From positions 1 through 11,101 of the forward strand of contig BEII01000021.1 in NCBI GenBank assembly GCA_002898935.1: 11,101 nt of DNA. The letters are read 5' to 3'. Shown here one piece after another: positions 1-5,848 of this stretch (its first letter is position 1; each line of letters opens with the position of its first letter). This DNA comes from a bacterium HR32. GTDB lineage: Bacteria; Sysuimicrobiota; Sysuimicrobiia; Sysuimicrobiales; Sysuimicrobiaceae. The notes beneath the pieces were generated by a model, which searched no databases, was not told where the DNA came from, and saw only the letters and a program-made list of their open reading frames with translations. The position numbers were made by a program, and so were the translations under genes.

Positions 1-381
1 CCGACTGAGCCCCCGCAGCCCGAAGGCCACGTTCTCGAGCACGGTGAGGTGCGGGAACAAGGACGGCTCCTGAAAGACCATCCCGACGCCGCGGGCCTCA
101 GGAGGCACCCAGCGCGGGCCGGCCACCACCTGCCCGCCCACCTCCACGAGACCTTCATCCGGCCGTTCGAGGCCGGCCACGAGCCGCAGGGTCGTGGTCT
201 TGCCGCACCCGCTGGGGCCCAGCAGAACGAACAGCTCCCCGGCGTGCACCGCGAGGCTGAGCCCGCGCACCGCTTCCACCGCGCCGTACCGTTTCGTGAC
301 AGCCACGAGGCGCACGCGCTCGGCGGCCGGGCTGCGTTGGAGGCCCGGCGAAAGAGCGGCGCGTACAGGGGCAGGCTGCAA
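1..381 (-). CDS. fbpC: Fe(3+) ABC importer, ATP-binding subunit (FbpC-like), C-terminus cut off by window edge
   Basis: This is the cytoplasmic ATPase that should power the permease encoded just upstream. About 127 N-terminal residues are visible. A Walker A motif, GPSGCGKTT, lies at about residues 55-63, and the Q-loop Gln at about 104 sits in MVFQEPSLFPHLTVLENVAFG, typical of the Fbp/CysA/Pot class. Walker B, the signature motif and any C-terminal regulatory domain lie outside the window. I chose a TTG start at 381 because GGAGG ends 8 nt before it. A GTG at 387 is in frame but abuts the same GGAGG with no spacer. Either start leaves an N-terminal tail of about 25 residues before the usual first strand, and internal GTG codons could also serve. 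The gene starts 29 nt after the permease stop, so it is the third gene of the operon. The ABC ATPase call is firm; iron specificity comes from the neighbours. Confidence 0.9.
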   Translation of the reverse strand, partial: MQPAPVRAALSPGLQRSPAAERVRLVAVTKRYGAVEAVRGLSLAVHAGELFVLLGPSGCGKTTTLRLVAGLERPDEGLVEVGGQVVAGPRWVPPEARGVGMVFQEPSLFPHLTVLENVAFGLRGLSR

Positions 382-389
382 GGGCACTC

Positions 390-394
390 CCTCC
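390..394 (-). promoter_or_regulatory. Ribosome binding site supporting the TTG start of fbpC
   Basis: GGAGG on the minus strand lies in the short gap after the permease stop codon. It is 8 nt from the TTG at 381 and only 2 nt from the GTG at 387, which is why the TTG is preferred. Confidence 0.5.
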
Positions 395-410
395 AGGGAC
401 CGGGTTTAGG

Positions 411-2135
411 CTAGGCGAACTCGCTCCGCACGTCAACCCGAGCCGTCGAACCCGGTACGGCCGAAGGTGGCTGGCTTGCCACTTCCCGCGAACGGGCGAC
501 CGCCCGGTTCAGCAACAGCACGGGCAACAGCCCGACGGCCACGATGCAGAGCCCGGCGGTAGACGCCTGAGCCAGGCGTTCGTCACTCGCCAGCAGGTAC
601 ACCCGCACGGCCAGGGTGTCGAAGTTGAACGGCCGCAAGACCAGGGTGGCCGGCAGTTCCTTGAGCGCGTCCACGAAGACGAGCAGCGCCGCCGTGAAGA
701 CGCTCCCACGCAGAAGGGGCGCGTGCACCCGCACGAGCACGCTTGCAGGCCCGTGCCCGAGGGTCCGCGCGGCCCCCTCCAGGGTGGGCCGGATGCGGCT
801 CAGACCCGCCTCCACGGTGTTCAGGGAGACCGCAAGGAACCGCACGAGGTAGGCGTACACCAGCGTGGCTGCGGTGCCGCTCAGCACGAGGCCCGTCGAA
901 AGTCCGAGCCAGCGGCGTGCCCAAACGTCCAGGGCGTTGTCCACCCAGCCGAAGGGCACCAGGATGCCCACCGCCACCACCACGCCCGGCACGGCATAGC
1001 CCAGCGAGACCACCCGGGCCACGAACCGCATGAGGGGGGTCGGTGAGAGCCGCAGCCCGTAGGCCAGCACCGTGGCCACCACCACCGCCAGAGCCGCAGC
1101 GGAGGCGGCCAGCACGAAGGTGTTCTGCGCGAACCGCACGAACGCAGGCCCCCACAGGGGGTCGCCGTGCCACCACGCCATCCACAGCAGGTACCCCCCC
1201 GGCACGCCGAACCCCAGCGCCGGCGGCAGTAGGCAGGCGCCCAGTGCGGCGAAGCCGCGGAATCCCCGGAGGTGATCCGCCGCCGGTCGTCCCCGGCTGG
1301 GCAGGGGGTCGAACCGGCGCCGCCCCCTCGACAGCCGCTCCAAGGCGACCAGGAGGACCACGAACCCCATCAGGCAGGCCGCGAGCTTTCCCGCTCCCAC
1401 CACCGAACCGAAGCTGAACCACACCAGGTACACGCCGGTGGCGAGGGTGTCCAGCTCGAAGTACTTCACCGTGCCGAAGTCCGCGAGGACTTCCATCCCC
1501 GCCAAGGTGAGCCCGGCCACGATCCCGGGCCGGGCCAGGGGGAGGGCCACGCGGAAGAACGTGCTGGCGGCACCGTGGCCGAGCGTACGGCTCACCTCCA
1601 GCACACCTGCGGACTGGTCCAAGAAGGCGGCGCGGGCCAGCATGTACACGTACGGGTACAGGACGAAGGTCAGCACGAACACCGCACCGCCCAACGAGCG
1701 CACCTCGGGGAAGGGATAGCCACGCTCCCACCCCAACCACGCCCGCAGCGCGGACTGCACGGGCCCGGAGTACTGCAGCAGGTCGGCGTACGTGTAGGCC
1801 AGCAGGTACGCAGGCACCGCGAGGGGGAGGAGCAAGAGGCCCTCGGCGAGGCGGTGGCCGGGAAACCGGTACCTGGACACGAGCCAGGCGGTCCCGACCC
1901 CCACCACCGCGGTCCCCGCGCCCACGCCGGCCAGCAGCCACAGGGTGTTGGCCACGTAGCGGGGCAGGACGAGCCGGAGGAACTCGGTGATCTCCTCCGC
2001 GGTGCGTTGGAGGACGCTCGCGGCCACCGTCAGAACCGGCAGGGCCAACGCTGCGGCCACGCCGAGGCCGGCGGCCGGCAGAAGGCCCTGCCAGCGCGCC
2101 GGCCCGGGCCACGTGCCTTTGCGAAGTGGCTGCAC
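411..2135 (-). CDS. fbpB: Fe(3+) ABC importer, fused two-domain permease (FbpB-like)
   Basis: This 574-residue inner-membrane protein carries two binding-protein-dependent permease domains in one chain, as is usual for FbpB/SfuB-type iron importers. Hydrophobic helices run throughout, roughly six per half. Each half has an EAA-type loop that docks the ATPase: residues about 179-206 (LEVSRTLGHGAA, then RVALPLARPG) and 452-478 (LEGAARTLGHGPA, then RVHAPLLRG). The first half continues with EVLADFGTVKYF. The second carries the family hallmark KELPATLVLRPFNFDTLA at about 492-509. The GTG start at 2135 lies 1 nt past the stop of the binding-protein gene and has only a weak ribosome site, so translation is probably coupled. 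The C-terminal 30 residues are hydrophilic and look disordered. The permease family is certain; ferric iron is strongly favoured over thiamine or sulfate by the KELPATLxLRPF motif and by the DtxR operator upstream. Confidence 0.95.
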   Translation of the reverse strand: MQPLRKGTWPGPARWQGLLPAAGLGVAAALALPVLTVAASVLQRTAEEITEFLRLVLPRYVANTLWLLAGVGAGTAVVGVGTAWLVSRYRFPGHRLAEGLLLLPLAVPAYLLAYTYADLLQYSGPVQSALRAWLGWERGYPFPEVRSLGGAVFVLTFVLYPYVYMLARAAFLDQSAGVLEVSRTLGHGAASTFFRVALPLARPGIVAGLTLAGMEVLADFGTVKYFELDTLATGVYLVWFSFGSVVGAGKLAACLMGFVVLLVALERLSRGRRRFDPLPSRGRPAADHLRGFRGFAALGACLLPPALGFGVPGGYLLWMAWWHGDPLWGPAFVRFAQNTFVLAASAAALAVVVATVLAYGLRLSPTPLMRFVARVVSLGYAVPGVVVAVGILVPFGWVDNALDVWARRWLGLSTGLVLSGTAATLVYAYLVRFLAVSLNTVEAGLSRIRPTLEGAARTLGHGPASVLVRVHAPLLRGSVFTAALLVFVDALKELPATLVLRPFNFDTLAVRVYLLASDERLAQASTAGLCIVAVGLLPVLLLNRAVARSREVASQPPSAVPGSTARVDVRSEFA

Positions 2136-2136
2136 C

Positions 2137-3171
2137 CTACCGCCAGCCCGCGGCGACCATCAGCTGCAGCGCCCGCGCGCCGTTCGCTGCGTACACCCGG
2201 GCGTTCAGGGTGTCCTCCTTCAGGGTGGCCGGGGCCACCGCCGCCATGGGATTCGTGATCCCCCGCACCGCCGGGAACTCGAAGTTGCCCTTCGCGAACA
2301 CCTCCTGCGCGCGGTCGGAGGCCAAGAACTCGAGGAACGCCACCGCCGCGTCCCGGTTGCGGGAGGCGGCCACCACGCACGCGCCGCTCAGGTTCACGTG
2401 CACCCCGCGGTCCTCCACCCCCTGGTTCGGGAAGAACAGCCCCACCTGCTCGGCCACCGCCCGGTCCGCGGGGTTCGCGGAGTTCAGCAACCGCAGGTAG
2501 TAGTAGTGGTTCACGATGGCCACGTCGCCCTCGCCGACTGCGATGGCGCGCAGCTGGTCGATGTCACCCCCCTGGGGCGGCCGGGCGAAGTTGGCCACGA
2601 CGCCCCGAGCCCAACGCTGCACGAAGTTCTCCCCGTGCCAGGCGATCATGGCGCCCACCAGCGACTGGTTGTAGACGTGGCTCGAGCTGCGCACGAGCAC
2701 CTTGCCGCGCCACTTGGGGTTCGCGAGGTCCTCGTAGGTGCTGAGCGCCGCCCGGCTCACTCGGGCTCGCGAGTACGCGATCACCCGCAGCCGCTTGGTG
2801 AACCCAAACCAGTGGCCCTGCGGGTCCCGCAGGTGGGCAGGGATGCGACGGTTCAGGACCTCGGAGCTCACGGGCTGGCACAGGCCGAGCTGCTGGGCCC
2901 GGTACAGCCGGCCCGCGTCCACCGTGATCAGGACGTCCGCGGGGCTGTTCGGGCCTTCTGCGCGGATGCGTTCGATCAGCTGGTCTGCGTCGCCCTGGAT
3001 CAGGTTCACGCGCACCCCGGTGTGGCGGGTGAACTCGTCGTACAGGACCTGGTCCACGTCGTAGTGTCGTCCGTTGTACAGGTTCAGGGTGCGGGTTTGA
3101 GCAACCACCGGAGCTGCCGAAGGCAACGCGACGACGGCTGCGAACAGCAGAATGGCCAGGCGGGTGCGCAT
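2137..3171 (-). CDS. fbpA: Fe(3+) ABC importer, periplasmic iron-binding protein (FbpA/FutA-like)
   Basis: This 344-residue secreted protein should capture ferric iron and deliver it to the permease. Residues 1-24 form a signal peptide: MRTR, then a hydrophobic core, then an A-x-A type site before Q25. There is no lipobox cysteine, so it is probably a free periplasmic protein rather than a lipoprotein. Family marks are LYNGRHYDVD at about 31-40, GFTKRLRVIAYSR at about 123-135, the tyrosine-rich iron-site motif NHYYYLRL at 221-228, and the C-terminal block around GVHVNLSGA (256-264) and FLEFLASDRAQEVFAKGNFEFP (279-300, with the usual asparagine). An ATG at 3195 is in frame but lacks a ribosome site. 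The ATG at 3171 has AGGAGG 8 nt upstream and gives a normal signal peptide. The gene follows dtxR by 86 nt and has its own promoter with a DtxR-type operator, so iron repression is expected. Confidence 0.95.
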   Translation of the reverse strand: MRTRLAILLFAAVVALPSAAPVVAQTRTLNLYNGRHYDVDQVLYDEFTRHTGVRVNLIQGDADQLIERIRAEGPNSPADVLITVDAGRLYRAQQLGLCQPVSSEVLNRRIPAHLRDPQGHWFGFTKRLRVIAYSRARVSRAALSTYEDLANPKWRGKVLVRSSSHVYNQSLVGAMIAWHGENFVQRWARGVVANFARPPQGGDIDQLRAIAVGEGDVAIVNHYYYLRLLNSANPADRAVAEQVGLFFPNQGVEDRGVHVNLSGACVVAASRNRDAAVAFLEFLASDRAQEVFAKGNFEFPAVRGITNPMAAVAPATLKEDTLNARVYAANGARALQLMVAAGWR

Positions 3172-3175
3172 CAGG

Positions 3176-3185
3176 CCTCCCTCCT
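3176..3185 (-). promoter_or_regulatory. Ribosome binding site fixing the fbpA start
   Basis: AGGAGGGAGG on the minus strand contains two overlapping GGAGG cores, 8 nt and 4 nt before the ATG at 3171. Nothing comparable precedes the ATG at 3195, so the downstream start is chosen. Confidence 0.75.
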
Positions 3186-3220
3186 CGCGAGACATTGTTG
3201 ACTTTTTCAGTGCGGATTTC

Positions 3221-3238
3221 GATTTTAGGCTAATCTAA
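3221..3238 (-). promoter_or_regulatory. DtxR/IdeR-type iron box operator in front of fbpA
   Basis: The minus strand reads TTAGATTAGCCTAAAATC. Compared with the DtxR/IdeR consensus TTAGGTTAGCCTAACCTAA, the first 14 positions match at 13, while the distal end (AATC) diverges. It is an AT-rich island in otherwise about 70% GC DNA, placed between the stop codon of a DtxR-family repressor and the start of its probable target, and it overlaps the likely core promoter. Binding by the adjacent repressor when iron is plentiful is inferred. Confidence 0.75.
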
Positions 3239-3255
3239 CCAGGGTCGGCCGTCAA
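3227..3255 (-). promoter_or_regulatory. Probable core promoter of the fbpABC operon
   Basis: TTGACG (minus strand, 3255-3250) matches the sigma-70 -35 box at five of six positions and begins two bases beyond the dtxR stop codon. A 17-nt spacer leads to TAGCCT (3232-3227), a weak -10 matching at three positions. A better -10 by sequence, TAAAAT, lies 5 nt further on but at an over-long spacing of 22. In either case the DtxR-like operator covers the -10 region, as expected for repression by blocking RNA polymerase. The exact -10 is uncertain. Confidence 0.45.
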
Positions 3256-3257
3256 CC

Positions 3258-3932
3258 CTAACTCCCGTCGTCGGAGACCCGTACCCGGCCTGCGGCCTCC
3301 CGGCCGATGGCGCGTTGGGTGCCGGACACCTCGAAGAACACCGGGCCGTTGAATGGGGCCACCTCCACCACCCGCACCTCCGCGTCCGGCACCAGCCCCA
3401 AGGACTTCAGGTACCGGACCAGTTCGGGGTTTTCCTCCGGGATCGCCCAGACCCGTGCGGCGGTGCCAGGGGCCAGGTCCGCCAGGGTCCGGGCCGGAAG
3501 CGGCGGCACCGCGCCGTCCCCAGAAGGGATGGGGAGTCCGTGCGGGCAGCGCGCAGGCCGGCCCAGCACCCGCTCCAGCCGGGCCTCCACCTCGGGGCTG
3601 ATCACGTGCTCCAGCTTGCACGCCTCCTCGTAGACCCGCTCGAGTTCGAGCCCCAAGACGTCCGTGAGCAGGCGCTCGGCGAGCCGCAGCCGCCGGACGA
3701 CACGCACCGCGACCTCCTGGCCTTCCCGGGTCAGCCCCACCCCCTCTTCCCCCGCCTGCACGTAGCCCTGCTGCTCCAGGCGCTTGAGCATCTCGGACGC
3801 CGAGGGCACGGAAACGCCCATGAACTCCGCGACTTTGGACACGGTGGCCGGTGGTGCGGTGTGCTGGAGCGCGAACACCGCCTTCAGGTACATTTCGGTG
3901 CGCTCGGTCTTGCCGATGTCGTGGGTAGACAC
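3258..3932 (-). CDS. DtxR-family metal-dependent transcriptional repressor
   Basis: This 224-residue cytoplasmic repressor resembles DtxR/IdeR from end to end. It has an N-terminal winged helix (about 10-70, with VSVPSASEMLKRLEQQGYV as the recognition region), a dimerisation domain (about 80-125, RLAERLLTDVLGLELERVYEEACKLEHV) and a C-terminal FeoA/SH3-like domain (about 145-222). By alignment from memory to Corynebacterium DtxR, the primary metal ligands Met10, Cys102, Glu105 and His106 correspond to M14, C105, E108 and H109. The Met and Cys point to the iron-type rather than the MntR manganese-type branch. Two ancillary-site histidines, His79 and His98, are replaced by L82 and Y101. The GTG start at 3932 has GGAGG 6 nt upstream and gives the normal length. 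An in-frame TTG at 3995 would add 21 basic, proline-rich residues and is not favoured. It lies upstream of fbpABC and diverges from the small gene at 4057. Confidence 0.92.
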   Translation of the reverse strand: MSTHDIGKTERTEMYLKAVFALQHTAPPATVSKVAEFMGVSVPSASEMLKRLEQQGYVQAGEEGVGLTREGQEVAVRVVRRLRLAERLLTDVLGLELERVYEEACKLEHVISPEVEARLERVLGRPARCPHGLPIPSGDGAVPPLPARTLADLAPGTAARVWAIPEENPELVRYLKSLGLVPDAEVRVVEVAPFNGPVFFEVSGTQRAIGREAAGRVRVSDDGS

Positions 3933-3938
3933 GGAACC

Positions 3939-3943
3939 CCTCC
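3939..3943 (-). promoter_or_regulatory. Ribosome binding site fixing the GTG start of the DtxR-family gene
   Basis: GGAGG on the minus strand, within GGCAGGAGGGG, sits 6 nt before the GTG at 3932. It selects this start over the TTG at 3995. Confidence 0.65.
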
Positions 3944-3961
3944 TGCCACCATACCACGGCC

Positions 3962-3990
3962 GGCCTCCGTTGGACGGCGGAGGCCTCCGT
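3962..3990. repeat. Inverted and direct repeats in the divergent intergenic region
   Basis: GGCCTCCG at 3962-3969 is mirrored by CGGAGGCC at 3978-3985, giving an 8-bp inverted repeat around an 8-nt centre. GGCCTCCGT then recurs directly at 3982-3990, exactly 20 bp after its first copy, so 3978-3989 is itself a perfect 12-bp palindrome (CGGAGGCCTCCG). It lies in the 124-bp gap between the DtxR-family gene and the divergent small gene. No T-tract follows, so it is not a standard terminator. A protein-binding site or an RNA hairpin in a leader are possible. GC-rich DNA makes short repeats of this kind fairly easy to find. Confidence 0.45.
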
Positions 3991-4056
3991 GGCAATCTAA
4001 GAACGTGGACGGACCCTCCGACCGCGCCGGGACGCGGGCGCCCCGGTAGGCCCGCC

Positions 4057-4458
4057 TTGGCCCACCGCCGGCTCGCGTCGTTCCAGCGGCACGTCCGGTT
4101 GGTCCGGCAGGTGCGCGCCCAGTACGTGGCCTCGGGCTACACCCGTATCTTCGCCGACCTGCCGGGCGAGCGGCCGCCGCGTTCGGTGCACCTCTCCGGC
4201 TTCGCCCCCTCCCGGCCAGACCTGACGTGCCGGGACGCCCGAAACCGCCTCGTGCTCGTGGAGGCGGAGACGTGCGACACCCTGGACCTGGAGGAGACCG
4301 CACGGCAGTGGCAGCTGTTCCGGGCCTACGCGGACGCCTGCGGGGGCGAGTTCCACGTGGTGATCCCGTCCGAGTGCGAGGCGGCCGCCCGCGAACGGCT
4401 CACAGCACTCGGGGTGCGCGTGGACCGCCTGGTGGCCCTGCCCCTGGGGGAGGCTTAG
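4057..4458 (+). CDS. Small protein resembling the PD-(D/E)XK nuclease fold
   Basis: This is the only plus-strand gene, about 133 residues long and not assigned to a named family. The visible pattern is a helical N-terminus (about 5-26), GYTRIFADLPG (28-37), SRPDLTC (52-58) followed by RLVLVEAET (64-72), then the helix EETARQWQLFRAYA (79-92), and EFHVVIPSE (98-106). A Pro-Asp, a short hairpin, then a strand ending in acidic residues, and a helix with a conserved-looking Gln resemble a minimal PD-(D/E)XK fold. The lysine expected after the acidic strand is a threonine (EAET), so activity is doubtful. The start is uncertain: TTG at 4057 has GGTAGG 6 nt upstream. The open frame extends further upstream, but there it overlaps the repressor gene and looks non-coding. 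It ends 6 nt before the trpB2 stop on the other strand. Confidence 0.6.
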   Translation: MAHRRLASFQRHVRLVRQVRAQYVASGYTRIFADLPGERPPRSVHLSGFAPSRPDLTCRDARNRLVLVEAETCDTLDLEETARQWQLFRAYADACGGEFHVVIPSECEAAARERLTALGVRVDRLVALPLGEA

Positions 4459-4464
4459 CCGCGG

Positions 4465-5829
4465 TCAGGCCGGCTGCAGGCTGGACAGCCCCTCCAGGGC
4501 CCGCTCGATTTCCGCGTCCGGGTACTCGTAGTCCACGAGCCGGCCGGTGAGGTACTCCTCGTACGCGGCCAGGTCGAAGTGCCCGTGCCCGGACAGGTTG
4601 AACAGGATGGCCCGCGACTCCCCCGCCTCCCGACACCGGACCGCCTCGTCGATCACAAACCGCACCGCGTGCGCGCTCTCCGGCGCCGGGGGAATGCCTT
4701 CAGCCCGGGCGAACTGCACCGCGGCCGCGAACACTGCGGTCTGCGGGTACGCCACCGCCTCCACCAGGCCCTGGTGGTACAGCCAGCACACCGTGGGCGC
4801 GTCCCCGTGGTAGCGCAGCCCGCCCGCGTGGATGGCGGGCGGCACGAAGGTGTGGCCCAAAGTGTACATCTTGACCAGCGGCGTGGTGCGCGCGGTGTCG
4901 CCGAAGTCGTACAGGTACCGGCCCCGGGTGAGGGTCGGGCAGGCCGTGGGCTCCACGGCCACCACCCGCACCGCACGGCCCTTGAGCTTGTCGGACAGGA
5001 ACGGGAACGCGAGCCCCGCGAAGTTGCTGCCTCCTCCGATGCAGCCCACCACCACGTCCGGCGCGTCTTCGAACACCTCCATCTGCCGCTTGGCTTCCAG
5101 CCCGATCACGGTCTGGTGCAGCAGCACGTGGTTGAGCACGCTGCCGAGCGCGTACTTGGTGTCGTCGTGGGTGGCAGCGTCCTCCACCGCCTCGCTGATG
5201 GCGATGCCGAGGCTCCCGGGCGAGTCCGGGTCCTGGCTCAGCACCGCGCGGCCGGCCTGGGTCCGGTCGCTGGGGCTTGGAACCACCTCCGCGCCCCAGG
5301 TCTCCATGAGCACGCGGCGGTACGGCTTCTGCTGGTAGCTGACCCGCACCATGTACACGGTGCAGGCGAGGCCGAACATCTGGCACGCCATGGCCAGGGC
5401 CGAACCCCACTGCCCGGCGCCGGTCTCCGTGGTCAGGCGCCGTACACCCGCCTGGCGGTTGTAGAACGCTTGCGCCACCGCGGTGTTGGGCTTGTGACTG
5501 CCCGCGGGGCTCGTGCCCTCGTACTTGTAGTAGATCCGGGCGGGGGTACGCAGGGCGGCCTCCAGGCGGCGCGCCCGCACGAGCGGCGTGGGCCTCCAGA
5601 GCCGGTACACGTCCCGCACCGGTTCCGGGATCTCCACCCACCGCTCCGTGGTCACCTCCTGCAGGATGATCTCCCGTGGGAAGAGGGGTTCCAGGTCCGC
5701 CGGGCCGATGGGCTGCTTGGTCGCGGGGTGGAGAGGTGGCGGCGGGGGCGACGGCAGGTCCGCGAGGAGGTTGTACCAGGCCTTCGGCAGCTCCTCTTCC
5801 GGCAGCACCACCTTCGTCCGGTCCTTCAC
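4465..5829 (-). CDS. trpB: Tryptophan synthase beta chain-like PLP enzyme, TrpB2 type
   Basis: This 454-residue cytoplasmic enzyme belongs to the long TrpB2 branch of fold-type II PLP enzymes and should condense indole with L-serine to give tryptophan. The PLP-binding lysine is K113 in GTSPAGSHKPNTA. The usual TrpB1 motif ends GAHKINN, and SPAGSHKxNTA marks TrpB2. E135 in TETGAGQWG is in the position of the catalytic glutamate. GGGSN (265-269) is the phosphate-binding loop, and PESAHA (383-388) and SGHGHFD (413-419) are conserved C-terminal blocks. The GTG start at 5829 has AGGAGG 5 nt upstream. No trpA or other trp genes are present here. TrpB2 proteins generally act without stable TrpA pairing and are thought to salvage indole. 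It follows the CYTH-DNPH1 gene by 19 nt and is probably the last gene of that transcript. Confidence 0.95.
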   Translation of the reverse strand: MKDRTKVVLPEEELPKAWYNLLADLPSPPPPPLHPATKQPIGPADLEPLFPREIILQEVTTERWVEIPEPVRDVYRLWRPTPLVRARRLEAALRTPARIYYKYEGTSPAGSHKPNTAVAQAFYNRQAGVRRLTTETGAGQWGSALAMACQMFGLACTVYMVRVSYQQKPYRRVLMETWGAEVVPSPSDRTQAGRAVLSQDPDSPGSLGIAISEAVEDAATHDDTKYALGSVLNHVLLHQTVIGLEAKRQMEVFEDAPDVVVGCIGGGSNFAGLAFPFLSDKLKGRAVRVVAVEPTACPTLTRGRYLYDFGDTARTTPLVKMYTLGHTFVPPAIHAGGLRYHGDAPTVCWLYHQGLVEAVAYPQTAVFAAAVQFARAEGIPPAPESAHAVRFVIDEAVRCREAGESRAILFNLSGHGHFDLAAYEEYLTGRLVDYEYPDAEIERALEGLSSLQPA

Positions 5830-5848
5830 GGCGGCCTCCTCGGGTCGG

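Noticed and set aside
1272..2258. A 328-codon open frame on the plus strand.
   Set aside because: It is antisense to the permease and runs into the binding-protein gene. It shows a shadow-frame composition and no ribosome site.
3172..3195. ATG at 3195 as the fbpA start.
   Set aside because: It has no ribosome site and would place acidic residues (REE) ahead of the signal peptide. The strong AGGAGG falls inside this stretch and serves the ATG at 3171.
3198..3226. Plus-strand promoter TTGACT, 17 nt, GATTTT, reading antisense into the repressor gene.
   Set aside because: The -35 is good but the -10 matches at only three positions, and no plus-strand gene follows.
3948..3953. TATGGT (minus strand) as the -10 of the DtxR-family gene.
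   Set aside because: Transcription would start at or inside the ribosome site, and there is no usable -35 at 16-18 nt. The true promoter of this gene was not identified.
3784..4056. Upstream extension of the small plus-strand gene to an ATG at 3784.
   Set aside because: This would overlap the DtxR-family gene on the opposite strand for about 150 bp, and the extra residues look like non-coding translation. The downstream TTG with a ribosome site is preferred.
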